Below, one piece after another: positions 44,701 to 54,248 of a stretch of DNA of 64,000 nucleotides (its first letter is position 1; the number at the start of each line of letters is the position of its first letter). The notes below the pieces were generated by a model that worked only from the letters and a program-made list of their open reading frames with translations, was not told the DNA's origin and searched no databases. The translations under genes were made by a program, and so were the position numbers. This DNA comes from Selaginella moellendorffii (Eukaryota; Streptophyta; Lycopodiopsida; Selaginellales; Selaginellaceae): NCBI RefSeq assembly GCF_000143415.4, contig NW_003314262.1, positions 4,249,816-4,313,815 of the forward strand. Reading direction: 5' to 3'.

Positions 44701-45080
44701 AAGGGTTGAATTGAACTATTAATGATGGTGTGGCTTGGTCAAGGTGACCAAGTGGGAAGGACACCGAAAGGGAAATCAGTTGTGCCAATAGAATGGTATA
44801 GTGAGTCCAAGAAAGTAGGCTCTAGGAAAGACCTATGGGAGGGTTGCAAAGTTGGGTTGTCGATAGAGCTCGTAGCAGAAAATGCTAAAGAGACCTAGAG
44901 GTGAGCAATCTCCGAACTTGGCAAAATAAAGCCATTGCCATAGAACCAAAAGGATATCTTGAGAATAGAGGTAGTGATCCTATATTGCTTGGTACAACAA
45001 TTAACGGATAGGAGTAAAGACTAATGGCTAAGTGTTGGCCATAGAATTGCTGAAATAACATGAGGATATGGGTACTCCAC
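41772..45080 (+). mobile_element. Internal region of a family A element, non-coding
   Basis: About 3.3 kb after the primer-binding site without any recognisable gag or pol and with stops in all frames. The first 120 bp recur in reverse at 47.74-47.85 kb, again next to a family A LTR end, so this is a conserved internal start. Long LTRs with a non-coding interior fit a LARD-type non-autonomous retrotransposon; complete decay of a coding element is the alternative. Contains a 16-bp poly-A at about 43317 and a T-arm-like hairpin at 44.25 kb. Confidence 0.65.
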
Positions 45081-45254
45081 CAACTAGCATGGTGTGGAGC
45101 TTGGGCTTAGACCTAAGCCGGACGTAAAACAAGGAAACAAGGACAGGCATGCAAGCGGGAGCTAGACTATGCCTCAGGTTGGTTGGCCATACTCGACTTA
45201 CCCACTATCCCTACTATACATTTGGAACCCCCCACAGCCCCCCCCGCCCCCCCC
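45081..45254 (-). repeat. Family B-like LTR piece, left of A4
   Basis: Ends TATCCCTACTATACATTTGG then a C-rich tract, matching LTR B2 around its poly-C run in the same orientation. LTR A4 splits it in the C tract; the other part continues at 46885. Confidence 0.6.
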
Positions 45255-46884
45255 TGTAAGCGACTAATTTTTCCATTCTACTTTAGTCACTTAACCACAC
45301 CTCCGACCACTGGGAGGAGTCTCATTCATAACCTCCTTAAGTCCAATTCAGGACTTGGGACTTGCTAGCCCCGAGAATGGCACCAATGCCACTAATCCTT
45401 TGCATTTGGTCCAAGTGCTCCACGTGTCCAGTCCCAAGACCAACACCCCAAGGTACCACTGACATACTAGCCCATTACGCTAAGGCCATGGCCCTTCACC
45501 TTAGTCACACCAGTCTGCATCATAGTCCCGTCTCTCAACAACTGGGCCAACCATCCATGAGTGGTCATCACATATCCACTCCTTAACATCCTTCGGATGC
45601 TCACCGACAAGTAGAACAACCTTCCCCACTATCCCTCTTTTTAGTCCCAACCAAGTCCCGTCCTACCCATGGCCGTATTTACCAACACTGCCACTGGGTC
45701 AAGGCCCACAGGCTCAACCACTAAGTCCCAATGCCCTCTGGGACTTCCTCACCATGTGACTATGTACTTAGTCACTATGCCAAAGGTTTGCTCCTCTTCC
45801 TTTCCACAGTCTAGGACTTTGGGGCAACATTTCGGAACACCATGGCCTTACACAAACCACTTGAGTACTCTCCCGGCCTTCCGCCCTTGGGTGCTCTAGC
45901 CATGGGCTTAGAGCAAGGTTCCGTTGAGCCACGCTTGGTATCCAAATAGGTAGTGCCACCCACACTTGGATTGGGAGCATCGGTCAGTCGATCTCCTGGG
46001 GAAACTAGAGCCGGCTCTTGAACACTTCACCAAGCTACCCCGCTTGTCAGTCTGTGTTCACTTTAGTCTTAGACTTCCCAGTGGACAGCTCATCACCCAA
46101 CACTGGGTACAGCCTTCCTGGGCCAAACTGGCCTTTCCTGACCAAACTGGCTCCACTGCAGTCCTCCCCCTTACTATACTTTTGGAGCTCACCAAACCCC
46201 CCAGGGTTTGGGAGACGAATGCTTTGGGCTTTCACCCTCTCAAACTCGAACTCGGACTCAGACTCGAACTTGGACTCGGACTCGGACTCGAGCTCGGGCT
46301 CGGTCTCGGCCTCAGCCTCGATCTCGGTCTCGGTCCCGGTCTCGGTCTTGGTCTCGATCTTGGTCCCGGTCTCGGTCTCGACCTCGGACTCCATCTTGGA
46401 TTCCATCTCGGGTCCATCTCAGACTCTGTTTCGGTCCATCTCGGACTCCATCTTAGGCTCCATCTGGGGTCCATCTTGGACTCCATCTAAGGTCCATCTT
46501 GGACTCCATCTCAGACTCCATCTCGGACTCCATCTTGGGTCCATCTTGGACTCCATCTCAGTCCATCTTGAACTCCATCTCGGACTCCATCTCGAGTCCA
46601 TCTTGGACTCCATCTCGGTCCATCTCGGACTCCATCTCGGTCCATCTCGGACTCTGCCACGTGTCAAATGTTGGTCCTCTTGTGTCCCTTTTCTAGAGAC
46701 TCACTTATTGTTTGCTTTGTGCTTGTTCCTTGAGCACTTCGTTGGGAGTTCCACTCCCGCTCTCGACCTTTCATGTCAGAGCTTTTAGTCCTAACATATT
46801 ACGCTCGTTTGGTTTTCACTTCAGCCACTACCACATGGCACCCTTCCGGCTCCACTTTGGGGCCTAGGGATTTTGTGTCTCACA
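45255..46884 (-). mobile_element. Solo LTR, family A (A4), inserted in a poly-C tract
   Basis: 1630 bp, from TGTAAGCGACTAATTTTTCC to GATTTTGTGTCTCACA, flanked by CCCCC on both sides. Minisatellite at about 46245-46660. No internal sequence on either side, so a solo LTR. Confidence 0.85.
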
Positions 46885-46975
46885 CCCCCCTTGAAACACA
46901 CGCTTTGGGGTTTCACCCCAAGCCTCCCTTAGTATCAGGAGTTAGTCTTTGGGACAAGCTTGAAACTTACTAAAT
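46885..46975 (-). repeat. Family B-like LTR piece, right of A4
   Basis: Resumes at the C tract with CCTTGAAACACACGCTTTGG and TTTCACCCCAAGCC, matching LTR B2 after its poly-C run, then diverges. Confidence 0.55.
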
Positions 46976-47852
46976 ATGGAATGTCCTTAGATTGTGAATT
47001 TGGACAGGGGACGAACACCATTGTATTCAAAACAATCTCTACATTCCATAGATGTGCTAAAATGAGTAAATCTAGACACTTTCCATAAATAGCATTTGAG
47101 ACTGAAATGAGACTAACACAAAGGGCATGATAGTGAGGGTGTTTAGTAGACACAGTAAGCTATCATTTAGCGAATATTGAGGGACAAATCTCAATATCAT
47201 GGGGGTTCCCAACACTAGCAAGTGCAAGTCAACAAATGAGTTTCTCTAACCATGTCAAATATGCTTAACTAAATAGACACTTAGGAATTCCTTCCTTATG
47301 CTCTTTTGGTCAAGTGCACACGCGAAGACCAATTTCTCAATTAGCTTAGGTGGAGACTGATGATGGGTCTACCAATACCGATCTCCTGCCATGGTGGCAA
47401 TAAGAAAAGAGTGTTCATAAGGACTGGTCGACAAGTAACTTTCGATACCCAAAGTCACATTCGCGACAGTAGTGGAGAGCCATGTCTTCCCTAACCAGGT
47501 CAAGTATGCTTAACTAAATAGACACTTAGGAATTCCTTCCTTATGCTCTTCTGGTCAAATGCACACGCGAAGACCAATTTCACAACTAGCTTAGGCGGAG
47601 ACTGATGATGGGTCCAGCAATACTAATATCTTGCCGTCATGGCAGTAAGAAAAGAATGTCTATAAGGACTAACTGACAGATAACTTTTGATACCCAAAAT
47701 CACATTCACAATAGTAGTGGAGAGCCATGTCTTCCCAACTTGCTATTCCTCAAGGATAGGCCTACTCCTAGGACCTTCCGATGCCAACATAAGTGGTGAT
47801 ATACTTAAACACCAATAAAAGTTGATCTAAGGAACAACTCCAATACTAAATT
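46976..47852 (-). other. Family A internal sequence with a 245-bp tandem duplication
   Basis: Reverse-oriented internal region. A segment beginning TATGCTTAACTAAATAGACAC at about 47260 is repeated from about 47505 with a period near 245 bp. The last 110 bp mirror the start of the internal region at 41772, including the reversed primer-binding site next to 47853. The left part is shared with 55.1-55.57 kb. Confidence 0.7.
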
Positions 47853-48010
47853 GTAGGTGACTAAATTTTCCATTCTACTTTAGTCACTTAACCACACATC
47901 TGACAACTTGGAGGAGTCTCACTCACAACCTCCACAAGTCCTATTCTAGACTTGGGGCTTGCTAGCCCCGAGAATGGCATCTCTACCACTCAACCTTTGT
48001 GTAAGCTTCT
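47853..48010 (-). repeat. LTR, family A (A5), truncated
   Basis: Begins TGTAGGTGACTAAATTTTCC and follows the family for about 150 bp, through GAATGGCATC, then breaks off into unrelated sequence. Confidence 0.8.
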
Positions 48011-48212
48011 GAGTTTGGTCTTTCTGGGAGATCACCTAGCCCAATACTATTCAAGGACACTTAACCCTAAGGACACTTAACCCCAAATATCTCAAGACCC
48101 TTAATTTATTAGAAAAGGGGGTGCACTTTTGTTCATGGGCCCTTTCCCTCTATATTTGAACTCTTATGAATTATCTCTTGAGTCATTCCCTTTGATTGTT
48201 TACATTCCACAG

Positions 48213-48900
48213 ATCGAATGGTCAATGCTCCCAATCCAAGTATGGGTGGCACTACCTACTTAGATACCTGACGTGGCTCATCGGAAACTTGCTCTAGCCA
48301 CATAGCTAGGGCACCTAAAGGCAGAAGGTGGGGAGAGTACCCAGGAGGCTCACGTAGGGCTATGGTGCTTCAAAATGCTGTCCAAAAGTCCTAAACTATG
48401 GAAAAGAAGAGGAGCAAACCTTTCATGTAATGACCAAGGATACAATCACATGGCAAGGAAGTCCTAAAGGATAGTGGGACTTAGTGGTCGGGCCTATGGG
48501 CCTTGACCTAGTGGCAATGTTGGCAAACACAGCCATGGTTAGAAAGGGACTTATGGGGATCGAAAAAGGGATATTAGGGAATGTTATTCCCCATGTCTGG
48601 GGGCATCTTAAAGATGCTAAGGAGTGGATCTAGGATGATCACTCATGGATAGATAGCTCAGTCTTCAATAGATTGGACTGTGATGTAGGTGGTGTTAGAT
48701 CATTAGCGTGACAAAGGTGAATGGGCATAGCCTTAGTATAACGGGCTGATATGTCAGTGGTACCTTTAGGTATCGGTCATGGGATCGGACACATGGAGCA
48801 CTTGGACCAAGTGCATAGATTGAGTGGTATAGATGCCATTCTTAGGGCTAATAAGTCCCAAGTTTGGAAGAGGACTTATGGAGGTTGTGAGTGAGATGGT
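48213..48900 (+). repeat. LTR, family A (A6), 3' part
   Basis: Plus-oriented fragment from GATCGAATGGTCAATGCTCC to near the 3' end (GAGGTTGTGAGTGAGATGG); the terminal bases are lost just before the assembly gap. No minisatellite in this piece. Confidence 0.8.
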
Positions 48901-48988
48901 TGGAGGTGTGGTTCAATAAAGCCCAACTTATGGACACGTCGGGCCACACTGAACTGTGCGCTGCCGTCTTCGGCTTTTTTTTCAATAC

Positions 48989-49088
48989 NNNNNNNNNNNN
49001 NNNNNNNNNNNNNNNNNNNNNNNNNNNNNNNNNNNNNNNNNNNNNNNNNNNNNNNNNNNNNNNNNNNNNNNNNNNNNNNNNNNNNNNN
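48989..49088. other. Assembly gap (100 N)
   Basis: Exactly 100 undetermined bases between two oppositely oriented family A LTR fragments, a place where an inverted repeat could stop assembly. The true gap size is unknown. Confidence 0.98.
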
Positions 49089-50487
49089 CACTTGGTCCAA
49101 GTGCTCCACATGTCTGATCCCATGACTGACACCACAAAGGTACCACCAACATACCAACATATCGTTATGCTAGGGCCATGCTCATTCACATTTGTCATAT
49201 CGGTGGTCTAACACCAACTATATCACAGTCCCATCTCTCAAAGACTAGGCCCTTCATCCATGAGTGATCTTCCCAAATCCACTCCTTAGCATCCTTAGGA
49301 TGCCCACAAATATGGGGAATAACCTTCCCCAATATCCCTTTTTTGTTCCCCACCAAATCCATTTCTATCTATGGCAACACCAACATTGCCACTAGATCAA
49401 AGCCCACAGGCCCGACCACTATCCTTTGGGACTTCTTCACCATGTGACCGTATCTCTGGTCACTACACCAGAGGACTACTCCTCTTCCTTTCCACAATCT
49501 AGGACTGTAAAATAATATTTCAGAACAACATGGGCTTACGTGAGCCTCATGGGTACTCTCCCCACCTTCTGCCTTTGGGTGTTTTACTTATGGGCTTAGT
49601 GCAAGGTTCTGTTGAGCCACACTAGGTATCCAAGTAGGTAGTGCTACCCATGCTTGGATTGGGAGCATCGACTATTCGATCTCCCAGGGGAACAACAGCC
49701 GGCTCTTGAATACTTCACCAAATTACCCTACTTGTCAGTCCATATTCACTCTAGCTTTGGACTCCTCAGTGGATATATCCTCACCCAACACTTAGGTATA
49801 GCCTTTCTAGGTCACACTAGCCTTTCCTGGCCAAACTGGCTCCACTGGTGTCCAACCCCCACACTCTCCCTACTATACTTCACCCAATAGCCTGTATTAG
49901 TATTCGGACTCAAACTCAGACTCGGTCTCAGTCTCAATTTTGGACTCAAACTCGATCTCGGTCTCAGTCTCGGTTCCATCTCAGACTCCATCTCAGGTCC
50001 ATCTTGGACTCCATCTCAAACTCCATCTCGTGTCCATCTTGGGTCCATCTTAGAGTCCATCTCAGACTCCATCTTGGGTCCATCTCGAACTCCATCTCAG
50101 ATTCCATCTCGGGTCCATCTCAGACTCCATCTCAGACTCTATCTCAAACTCCATCTTGGACTCCATCTCAGACTCTATCTCAGACTCCATCTTGGACTCC
50201 ATCTCAGACTCCATCTCGGACTCCATCTCAAACTCCATCTCAGGTCCATCTCAACACTTCCATGTGTCATATGTTGGTCCTCTTGTATCCCTTTTTTAGA
50301 GACTCACTAATTGCTCACTTTGAGCTTGTTCCTCAAGCCCTTCGTTAGGAGTTCCACTCCCACTCTCAACTTTTCAAGTCGGAGCTTTTAGTCCAAATGT
50401 GTTACACTCATTTGGCTTTTGCCTCAGCCACTACCACATGGCACCCTTTTGGCTCCTTTTTGGGGCCCAAGAATTTTATATCTCACA
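49089..50487 (-). repeat. LTR, family A (A7), 5' end lost in the gap
   Basis: Reverse-oriented LTR from CACTTGGTCCAAGTGCTCC to AATTTTATATCTCACA, with a minisatellite at about 49905-50255. Confidence 0.85.
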
Positions 50488-50489
50488 GA

Positions 50490-50582
50490 TAAGACTTATG
50501 GAGGTTGTGAGTGAGACTCCTCCAAGTGGTTGGAAGTGTGGTTAAGTGACTGAAGTAGAATGGAAAATTTAGTTGCTTATAC
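50490..50582 (+). repeat. LTR, family A (A8), terminal 90 bp
   Basis: GACTTATGGAGGTTGTGAG to TTTAGTTGCTTATACA, the last part of a plus-oriented family A LTR. It runs directly into RT sequence and forms a head-to-head junction with A7. Confidence 0.8.
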
Positions 50583-51480
50583 ATTGATGACATCTTAATT
50601 TCTAGCGAGACACTAGAGGACTATGTCGAACACTTGACGAATGTGTTTGATAAACTAAGGAAGTACATGCTATATGCTAAAGAGAGCAAATATAACTTTG
50701 CTCAACAAAAGGTAAAGTTTTTCGGGCATGTGGTGGGCAAGGATGGGCTCAAGGTGGACCTTGAAAAGGTCCAAGAAATCTAGGAATGGGAATGACTATC
50801 GAATGTATATGAGTTAAAGGCATTCTTGAAGCTATGCAACTACTATTTGAAGTTTATCAAATACTATTCAAGAGTAACTCTGTGTTTAATAGACCAAAAG
50901 GGAAAAAGAAAGATGGTATAAATAGTAGAATGTAAAGTAGCATCTATTTACCTCAAAGGGAAATTGAGGAAGATTCCCATGTTAGCATTACTAAACTTTG
51001 GTAAAAACTTCAAGGTAGAAACAAATACTTTAGACTTTGTGTTAGGTGCAATTTTGAAACAAAACAACCACCCAATAACATTCTACTCGAAGAAGTTGGA
51101 CAAGGCTCAGTGAAAGTGGCCTGCCCATAAAAAGGAACTATTTGTGGTGGTCAAGGGGCTCAAGGAGTGGTGACACTACCTTGGGAGGCACTTTAAAATT
51201 TACACAGATAATGTGGTAATAAAACACTTTTTATCACAACCTGACCTACGAGGAAAATAAGCTCAGTGGGCCAATGTTTTGGCTGAATTTGATTGTGAGA
51301 TTCTATATAAATCTGGGAAAAGTAACATCATGGTAGATGCTCTAAGTAAAAAAAAAAAAAGCTTGAAGTTAGCAATATCCAACATAACAAAAACCTTTTG
51401 GGATGATGTGTGGACAACATATAAGAAAGATGGTCTAACACAAGAAGTGTTGCTAAGGAACCAAGAGGCATGAGATGCTC
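50576..51480 (+). pseudogene. RT catalytic part and RNase H of Ty3 element 2
   Basis: Starts at the catalytic motif YIDDILISSETLEDYVEHL and continues KVKFFGHVVGKDGLKVD (RT thumb). RNase H follows with HPITFYSKKLDKAQ, KKELFVVVKGLKEW, IYTDNVVIKHFLSQ and KSNIMVDALSKKKK. Several in-frame stops are present. About 40 residues between the 36.6-kb break and YIDD are missing. Confidence 0.88.
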
Positions 51481-51539
51481 ACTAAAGAGGTGAGTCACTT
51501 ATGGAAGAGAAAATAGCTTATATGAAATGCAAATGGATT

Positions 51540-52300
51540 CATCTATTATAAATAGACAAGGGTGTATATTCCATAAGGGAAACTAAAGAAGGCAGCCTTA
51601 AAAGAGTGTCATGATGAACTTCTTGTGGGATATAGCAGAGTCCCCAAAATGATAGGCTTACTCAAGAGAAAGTATCACTGGCCAGACATGGCTAAAAATG
51701 TTTAAAACTATGTAAAAACATGTTTAATATATTAGCATGTTAAAACCATGACTAAGGCTTACAAGGGCTTGTTACAAAGCCTCCAATTCCATATTGTCTA
51801 TGAAAATGTTTTATAATACACTTTATTATGAGACTCCCCCCAAGTGAGGGGTTTAATGTGATATTCATAGTGGTGGACCAGTTTTCGAAGATGGCACATT
51901 TCATAGCCACCACAATGGAAGTGGATGCGGAAAATGTGGCAAAGTTGTTCTTTGAATAAGTGGTTCAAGTGCGGGGAAGGCCAAAAGAAATTATCTCAGG
52001 TCGAGATAAGATCTTCACCAGCAAGTTCTAGAGAAATCTCTTGGAACAATATTGCGCCAAATTAAAATTTAATACAGCCTATCACCCACAGACAAGTATT
52101 AGGTATTGAGTCAAGTTTAATGGCATTGACACTTCTTGACAAATAAACAAATGAAAAAGGTAAATAGGCAATTGGAGGATTATTTGCAATGCTATATCTT
52201 TGAAGATTAGACTGATTGGGTAAGTCATTTGGGACTTGCGAAAATGTGCTATAACAACTCACCATATTCGAGTATCGAAGTGAGTCCATAGGAATTTATT
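51540..52300 (+). pseudogene. Integrase of Ty3 element 2
   Basis: The zinc-binding part reads LKRKYHWPDMAKNV and TCLIYC. The catalytic core reads VIFIVVDQFSKMAHFI, then FNTAYHPQTSIRY. The second catalytic Asp region is altered (SGRDKIFTSKF). Multiple stops and frameshifts. Confidence 0.8.
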
Positions 52301-52439
52301 AATAAGTGACTTAATGAAGGTCCTAAAGAACTCAATATAGCTGAATATCATAGAGTTACCTGCAGTGGAGGCATTCACAGTGGAAAGACTCAACATTTGG
52401 AATTTAGTAAGGGATTCATTGGAATAAGCTCAACAAAGG

Positions 52440-52940
52440 TAAATCAAAAGTGCTAGGATATAAAGTTCCAACTTGGGGAGAAAGTGTGGTTAAACACCAA
52501 GGACCTAAGGTTACCAAGTGGGATCAACTGAAACTTGACCCAAAGGTTAAATGTATATATCCTTAGAAATGAACTGATCTTAAGTTCCTTAAACAAGTTC
52601 GTGGGGCCTTATAGGATTGAGGCTCGAATTGGTAAAGTGGCTTATTGCCTCTGACTTCCTCGGAAGATGGGGAAGATGCACCATGTGTTCCATGTGAACT
52701 TACTCAAGCCGTATTTTGAGGATCCTCTTCCCATGGACGAAGTAACACTTTTATCCGAGATTATCTAAGGGGAAGAGGAATACAAGGTCAAAGCCATCCT
52801 CAATGCACACAAGAGCAAGTGACAAAGATACAAAGTGAGGGAGTTCCATATGAAGTGGAAAAGATTTCCATTCTGTGAAACAACATAGGAACTGGAGGAT
52901 AACCTAGTGAATACATAAGATCTAGAGGAGGAATTTTTGC
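52440..52940 (+). pseudogene. Integrase C-terminus with chromodomain, Ty3 element 2
   Basis: QLGEKVWLNTKDLRLPSG and MHHVFHVNLLKPYFEDPLP are the usual integrase tail. The chromodomain follows: EYKVKAILNAHKSK, YKVREFHMKWKRFPF, ELEDNLVN. The conserved Trp of the TTWE motif is a stop codon here. The chromodomain places the element in the chromovirus branch of Ty3/gypsy; such domains can guide insertion to marked chromatin. Confidence 0.85.
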
Positions 52941-53360
52941 AAAGTAAACTCTATGTATTTATGTAGAATTCAATTAAAGTATCCATTTATAAAATTGAGC
53001 AATGTCATATAGGCACACCGAAGGTAAACTAATTAACATGGGTTAACTAGGTCAATTAGGCATAGGGAGTTACACCCGACACCCCACAGAGATATTAAAT
53101 CTGTAAACATATTCTACAGAGGTTGGGTTCAAGTCCCAACCCTCTAGTAAAGCAAGGCTGGGTTCAAGTTCCAACCTTATACTAGGGCATGGTGAGGTGA
53201 GGGGTATAGAGACATTTATATCCCGTTGACATGGGTCTTAGTCAAAGAGGCTAACTTAAGTACACCACTAAGTGGGGGGATGCCCTATGGTCAACAAGTT
53301 GTAGGGATTAAAAAGAGACATTCGATGTGGGTGTTGAATTTCTTTTATAGGTGGTAGAGT
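52941..53360 (+). other. 3' internal region of element 2 with tRNA T-arm-like hairpins
   Basis: Non-coding. A hairpin GGTTGGG-TTCAAGT-CCCAACC at 53121-53141 is followed by a diverged second copy. Similar sequence occurs at 44.25-44.31 kb in the family A interior. Confidence 0.6.
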
Positions 53361-54248
53361 TGTAAAGAACCAACCCCTTAACGCGTCATAAGCTAAAGGA
53401 TCTTTAAAACCACAACTGAAATGATAAAGAGTTCATTAGATGAAACTGAATTCGAGATCGAGTCTGAGATTGACTTTGAGATTAAGTTCGAGACCAAGTC
53501 TGGGATCAAGTCCAAGACTAACTCCAAGACTGAGTCAAAGATTGAGTTCGAGACTGAGTCCAAGATCCAAGATGGGGTCCAAGACCGAGTCTAAAACTAG
53601 GTTCGAGATCAAGTCCAAGACCAAGTTCAAATACTAACACCAGTTGTGAGGTGAAAGCCTAAAATGTGTGTCTCCCACTGGGGGGGGTTCCAAAAGTATA
53701 GAGTAGAGATAGTGAGGTTTACGAATTAGTCTTGAAAGAACTCTCTAGAGTTGCTTTCAAACTAACTTAAGGCTGAAATTGGGGGCTAGAGGCCTTAGAT
53801 GGGAGTGAGTATGGAGTCAGGTGGTGCTAGAGAGGCCACCCAAAGAAGTGCTCATACCCATACTAAGCTTATGGTGTTTCCCCTTGGTGTCTTGAAGCAA
53901 ATGATGCACTTAAGGCTTGGGATTTAGAGGGTTTCATAATTAAGTCTTGTTGTACCAAAAGATATTAGGAACTTGGAGGCTTAGTGTGTTTGGCTAATTC
54001 TACTTACGGGGAGTGTAGCCGAACCTTAACTTTAGTCTAACCCAGGAAGGGGGATTATAAGAGAATTTAGGAATCTGTTGACGAATGGCTAACGCTTCAT
54101 TGCTTATGTAGCAAGTAATTGAAACTAAGTAGGAGATGGTACAATTGGCAAAAACTTTGGCAAGGTAATTTAACTAAAGCCAAAGCAATAGTAGTTAAAT
54201 AAACAAGGTAAGCTGATAAATTAGAAAGGAAAAATTTATAGCTTGCCA
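53361..54248 (+). repeat. LTR, family B (B4)
   Basis: About 890 bp from TGTAAAGAACCAACCCCTTA to TTTATAGCTTGCCA, with minisatellite at about 53440-53640 and the core module. Shorter than B1 and B2 owing to internal deletions. I find no convincing target duplication. Orientation matches B1 and B3. Confidence 0.8.

Noticed and set aside
46018-46788. 256-codon frame rich in Ser and Asp
   Set aside because: Same minisatellite effect in LTR A4.
48848-49211. Frames spanning the assembly gap
   Set aside because: They include 100 unknown bases and LTR sequence; no support.
53361-54248. 3' LTR of the plus-strand chromovirus (element 2)
   Set aside because: Its orientation is opposite to that of the LTR beside the minus-strand Gag and matches B1, but no polypurine tract or matching 5' LTR could be paired with it, so I list it only as a family B LTR.
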